DNA of 7,083 nucleotides, taken from NCBI GenBank assembly GCA_017438675.1, contig JAFRUW010000234.1, positions 1 to 7,083 on the forward strand, in the 5' to 3' direction. Shown in pieces: positions 5,244-7,083 of this stretch. A model generated the notes under the pieces. That model worked only from the letters and a program-made list of their open reading frames with translations. It ran no database searches and was not told where the DNA came from. The first letter of the stretch is position 1; the number at the start of each line of letters is the position of its first letter. The translations under genes and the position numbers were made by a program. Source of the DNA: Oscillospiraceae bacterium (GTDB lineage Bacteria; Bacillota; Clostridia; Oscillospirales; Oscillospiraceae).

Positions 5244-5272
5244 TTGACCTAAGGAAATCCCTGTGCTATAAT
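5244..5272 (+). promoter_or_regulatory. Strong sigma-A-type promoter of the rpmG-secE-nusG operon
   Basis: TTGACC (5244-5249), a 17-bp spacer and a perfect TATAAT (5267-5272). The start near 5279 gives a leader of about 90 nt before rpmG. A/T-rich sequence lies directly upstream, as at strong stable-RNA and ribosomal-protein promoters. Confidence 0.85.
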
Positions 5273-5369
5273 AGCCGTACCTGTCGTCTGAGAGGTGTTT
5301 TTTTCGTGTGCAAAAATGCCGGATCGGACAAATCCAACAGGGAGGCAAATTAGAATTGGAGGTGCCGTA

Positions 5370-5519
5370 ATGAGAGTAAAGGTTGTACTCAGATGCAACG
5401 AATGCAAGCAGAGGAACTACAACACCATGAAGAACAAGAAAAACACTCCTGAGCGTCTTGAGCTGCAGAAGTATTGCCGGTTCTGCCGTAAGCATACTAC
5501 TCATACCGAGACCAAGTAA
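5370..5519 (+). CDS. rpmG: 50S ribosomal protein L33
   Basis: This 49-residue protein (MRVKVVLRCNECKQRNYNTM at its start) has the standard length of bacterial L33, a protein of the large ribosomal subunit near the exit site. It keeps both zinc-binding cysteine pairs, CNEC (9-12) and CRFC (36-39), so it is the zinc-containing C+ type. GGAGGT lies 6 nt upstream of the chosen ATG. The frame is open further upstream through an ATG at 5315, but that stretch does not resemble L33. It is the first gene of the operon and is followed after 29 nt by secE, the usual Gram-positive order. Confidence 0.96.
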   Translation: MRVKVVLRCNECKQRNYNTMKNKKNTPERLELQKYCRFCRKHTTHTETK

Positions 5520-5548
5520 GAAGTTGTTTTTCGAAAGGATGTGTTGAA

Positions 5549-5779
5549 ATGGCTGAAACTAAGAATAAGAATTGGTTCCAGAGAGCCGGCAAGAGAATTG
5601 CCAAGTGGTTCCGCGAAATGAAGAGCGAGCTGAAGAAGGTCGTATGGCCTTCCCGCAAGCAGATCATCAACAACACCCTCGTAGCCCTTGCGGTTATGGT
5701 AATTGTGGGCGTCGTTGTATGGGCTTTTGATTTCGTAGCAAACAAGCTTGTGGAGCTGCTTATCTCCATCGGCGGTTAG
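5549..5779 (+). CDS. secE: Preprotein translocase subunit SecE
   Basis: This is a 76-residue single-span membrane protein. A basic amphipathic cytoplasmic helix (about 8-40) carries the family motif E-x-KKVVWPSRKQ (26-38), followed by one hydrophobic segment (about 43-65). SecE clamps the SecY channel and is essential for protein export. The length fits the short Gram-positive form. AAAGGAT at 5534-5540 is a moderate ribosome binding site, 8 nt from the start. It sits between rpmG and nusG as in many Firmicutes. Confidence 0.95.
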   Translation: MAETKNKNWFQRAGKRIAKWFREMKSELKKVVWPSRKQIINNTLVALAVMVIVGVVVWAFDFVANKLVELLISIGG

Positions 5780-5810
5780 TGCGAAGGCGCTTTCGGCTTG
5801 GAGGATCAAA

Positions 5811-6338
5811 ATGGCGGAAGAAGCAAGATGGTATGTGCTCCACACATACTCGGGCTATGAAAACGCGGTAGCGACAGCTATCGAAAAATCTGCGGAAAAC
5901 CGCAAAATGCTTGACCTGATCCAGGAAATCAACATCCCCATGGAGACTGTCACTGAGATCACAGAGAATCAGCAGAAGACAGTCGAGCGCAAGGTCTTTC
6001 CCGGTTATGTCCTCGTAAAGATGGTGCTGACCGATGAGAGCTGGCATGTTGTCCGCAATGTCCGCGGTGTAACGGGGTTTGTCGGCTCCGGCAACAAGGC
6101 CATCCCCCTCACGGAGGAGGAGATCATGGCGCTGGGCATCGAAAAGCGGGATGTCAAGGTCGGATTCCAGGTTGGCGACAGTGTAAGAGTCGCGGACGGG
6201 CCCCTCGAAGGGTTTAACGGTACTGTCGATGAAATCGATATCGACAAGCAGAAGGTCCGCGTCATCGTATCCATGTTCGGTCGTGAGACCCCCGTGGATC
6301 TTGACTTCGACCAGGTCGAGGTCTTGAAGGATTTTTAA
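5811..6338 (+). CDS. nusG: Transcription termination/antitermination factor NusG
   Basis: This 175-residue protein has the normal NusG length. The NGN domain (about 5-110) begins RWYVLHTYSGYEN and contains VFPGYVLVKM (62-71), the surface that binds the RNA polymerase clamp. The KOW domain (about 120-175) has VGDSVRVADGPLEGFNGTV (121-139). NusG affects elongation and pausing, and links polymerase to Rho or to ribosomal S10. The ATG was chosen because GGAGG (5800-5804) lies 6 nt upstream and the protein then starts in the usual way. The 31-nt gap after secE contains a small hairpin (CGAAG, GCGC loop, TTTCG) too weak to be a terminator. The structured rplK leader follows. Confidence 0.96.
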   Translation: MAEEARWYVLHTYSGYENAVATAIEKSAENRKMLDLIQEINIPMETVTEITENQQKTVERKVFPGYVLVKMVLTDESWHVVRNVRGVTGFVGSGNKAIPLTEEEIMALGIEKRDVKVGFQVGDSVRVADGPLEGFNGTVDEIDIDKQKVRVIVSMFGRETPVDLDFDQVEVLKDF

Positions 6339-6356
6339 ATCCGTTTCTTTTGTAAA

Positions 6357-6453
6357 TAACGAGCGATCGTTAGGCCGGTCTGTTTGACCGGCAAGTGGGA
6401 GGGGTCCGTGAGGCTCCGCCAAGGATATGTGGTACTTGGCCGCGTATCACCAC
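6357..6453 (+). promoter_or_regulatory. Structured leader of rplK-rplA, likely autoregulatory
   Basis: Three structures follow each other: TAACGA-GCGA-TCGTTA (6357-6372, GNRA-type loop); GCCGGTC/GACCGGC (6374-6392, 7 bp); and a larger domain closed by GTGG (6395-6398) with CCAC (6450-6453), containing GCCAAG/CTTGGC (6418-6423 with 6435-6440). GTGGGAGG near the start and ACCAC near the end resemble what I remember of rplK leaders in other Firmicutes. None is followed by a T-run, so they do not look like terminators. In E. coli the L11-L1 operon is repressed by L1 binding its mRNA; a similar role here is inference. No clear promoter was seen between nusG and rplK. Confidence 0.5.
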
Positions 6454-6477
6454 AATATTTATAGGAGGTGCACATAA

Positions 6478-6906
6478 GTGGCACAGAAAGTTACAGGAAT
6501 TATCAAACTTCAGATTCCTGCCGGCAGGGCAACACCCGCTCCCCCGGTAGGTCCGGCGCTGGGTCAGCACGGCGTCAACATCGGCGCTTTCACAAAGGAA
6601 TTCAATGAGCGCACAAAGGGCGACATGGGCATGACCATCCCCGTCGTCATCACAGTCTACGCAGACAGAAGCTTTACCTTTATCACCAAGTCTCCCCCCG
6701 CTGCAGTTCTCCTGAAGAAGTACTGCAACATTCAGAAGGGTTCCGGCGTTCCCCAGAAGGACAAGGTAGCTACCATCTCCAGAGAGGATGTTCAGAAGAT
6801 CGCCGAAACAAAGATGAAGGACCTCAATGCAAGCAGCCTGGAATCCGCGATGAGCATGATCGCAGGTACAGCCCGCAGCATGGGTATCGTTGTAGAGGAG
6901 GCGTAA
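6478..6906 (+). CDS. rplK: 50S ribosomal protein L11
   Basis: This 142-residue protein has the family length. The N-terminal domain opens KVTGIIKLQIPAGRATPAPP and continues with VGPALGQHGVNIGAFTKEFN, the strongly conserved proline-rich block. The C-terminal RNA-binding domain (about 70-142) binds the 23S rRNA GTPase-associated centre and ends with SMIAGTARSMGIVVE. The start is GTG, supported by AGGAGGT (6463-6469) 8 nt upstream and the expected AQKVTG beginning. Its 3' end contains the rplA ribosome binding site, so the two genes are translationally close. Confidence 0.97.
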   Translation: MAQKVTGIIKLQIPAGRATPAPPVGPALGQHGVNIGAFTKEFNERTKGDMGMTIPVVITVYADRSFTFITKSPPAAVLLKKYCNIQKGSGVPQKDKVATISREDVQKIAETKMKDLNASSLESAMSMIAGTARSMGIVVEEA

Positions 6907-6909
6907 GAT

Positions 6910-7083
6910 ATGTTCAGAGGTAAGAATTATAAAGAGAGCGCAAAGCTCATTGAAAAGGGCAATCTTTACGACGCAGCAGAGGCATTTGACCTTGTTATCA
7001 AGGCTGCAAAGGCCAAGTTTGATGAGACAGTCGAGCTGCACCTGAGACTGGGCGTTGACTCCCGTCACGCAGACCAGCAGGTC
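6910..7083 (+). CDS. rplA: 50S ribosomal protein L1, N-terminal part, cut by the window edge
   Basis: The 58 readable codons start MFRGKNYKESAKLIEKGNLY and reach VELHLRLGVDSRHADQQV (about 41-58), the well-conserved L1 block that follows the first helices. Full L1 is about 230 residues. It forms the mobile L1 stalk that handles the exiting tRNA and in E. coli represses its own operon. The start lies 3 nt after the rplK stop, with GAGGAGG (6895-6901) at the end of rplK giving an 8-nt spacing. The gene beginning MFRGK rather than MAK is common in Clostridia. Confidence 0.95.
   Translation, partial: MFRGKNYKESAKLIEKGNLYDAAEAFDLVIKAAKAKFDETVELHLRLGVDSRHADQQV

Noticed and set aside
5295..5369. N-terminal extension of rpmG starting at 5295 or 5315
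   Set aside because: The frame is open, but L33 normally starts at MRVKV, the length is then exactly typical, and GGAGGT is well placed before 5370. The upstream part is leader.
5748..5810. Longer nusG start overlapping the secE end
   Set aside because: It would add 21 residues not found in NusG; GGAGG 6 nt before 5811 and the MAEEARWYVLHT start decide for 5811.
5760..7068. Long minus-strand frames (220 and 232 codons) opposite nusG and rplK
   Set aside because: They mirror highly conserved plus-strand genes, lack ribosome binding sites and have Cys/His-rich, unstructured-looking compositions typical of antisense shadows.

Overview
The window looks like a chromosomal piece of a GC-rich, low-oxygen Clostridia member, probably Oscillospiraceae/Ruminococcus-like. 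This rests on a clostridial pyruvate:ferredoxin oxidoreductase N-terminus, a BlaI/BlaR1 pair with the M56 architecture common in Clostridia, consensus sigma-A-type promoters, strong AGGAGG ribosome binding sites, and the Gram-positive gene order rpmG-secE-nusG-rplK-rplA. The taxon is inferred from protein style, not from a search.

Layout. (1) 1-442, minus strand: the first 108 codons of a pyruvate:ferredoxin oxidoreductase gene with its promoter. (2) 464-1018: no protein gene, but a roughly 555-bp structured element. Its two ends are diverged inverted copies of one motif: a small hairpin, a long hairpin whose loop can pair with downstream bases as a pseudoknot, then another hairpin. It looks like a non-autonomous mobile element or a pair of structured RNA ends. 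(3) 1062-4455, plus strand: an autoregulated blaI-blaR1-lipoprotein operon. The lipoprotein is a paralogue of the BlaR1 C-terminal ectodomain. It is followed at 4475-4630 by a near-identical repeat of the blaR1 start, now a gene fragment. (4) 4666-4699: a strong hairpin shared as terminator between the bla cluster and the convergent ruvX. (5) 4709-5119, minus: ruvX (yqgF). (6) 5244-7083, plus: the housekeeping operon rpmG, secE, nusG, a structured leader, rplK and the start of rplA.

How the genes fit together. BlaI should repress its own operon through two dyads spaced two helical turns apart. BlaR1 is the membrane zinc protease that would sense an extracellular signal and relieve BlaI repression. 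The lipoprotein copies the BlaR1 ectodomain and may share its ligand. No beta-lactamase or other obvious target gene is in the window, so the signal is unknown. The right part supplies translation and secretion components: ribosomal proteins L33, L11 and L1, the SecE translocase subunit, the NusG elongation factor, and the RuvX rRNA-processing nuclease.

Most worth a second look: the 464-1018 element with its paired pseudoknot-like ends, and the modular duplication around blaR1. In the latter, a Lys-Arg-Arg coding stretch of blaR1 corresponds in position to the Shine-Dalgarno of the lipoprotein gene and may itself be an internal start site.
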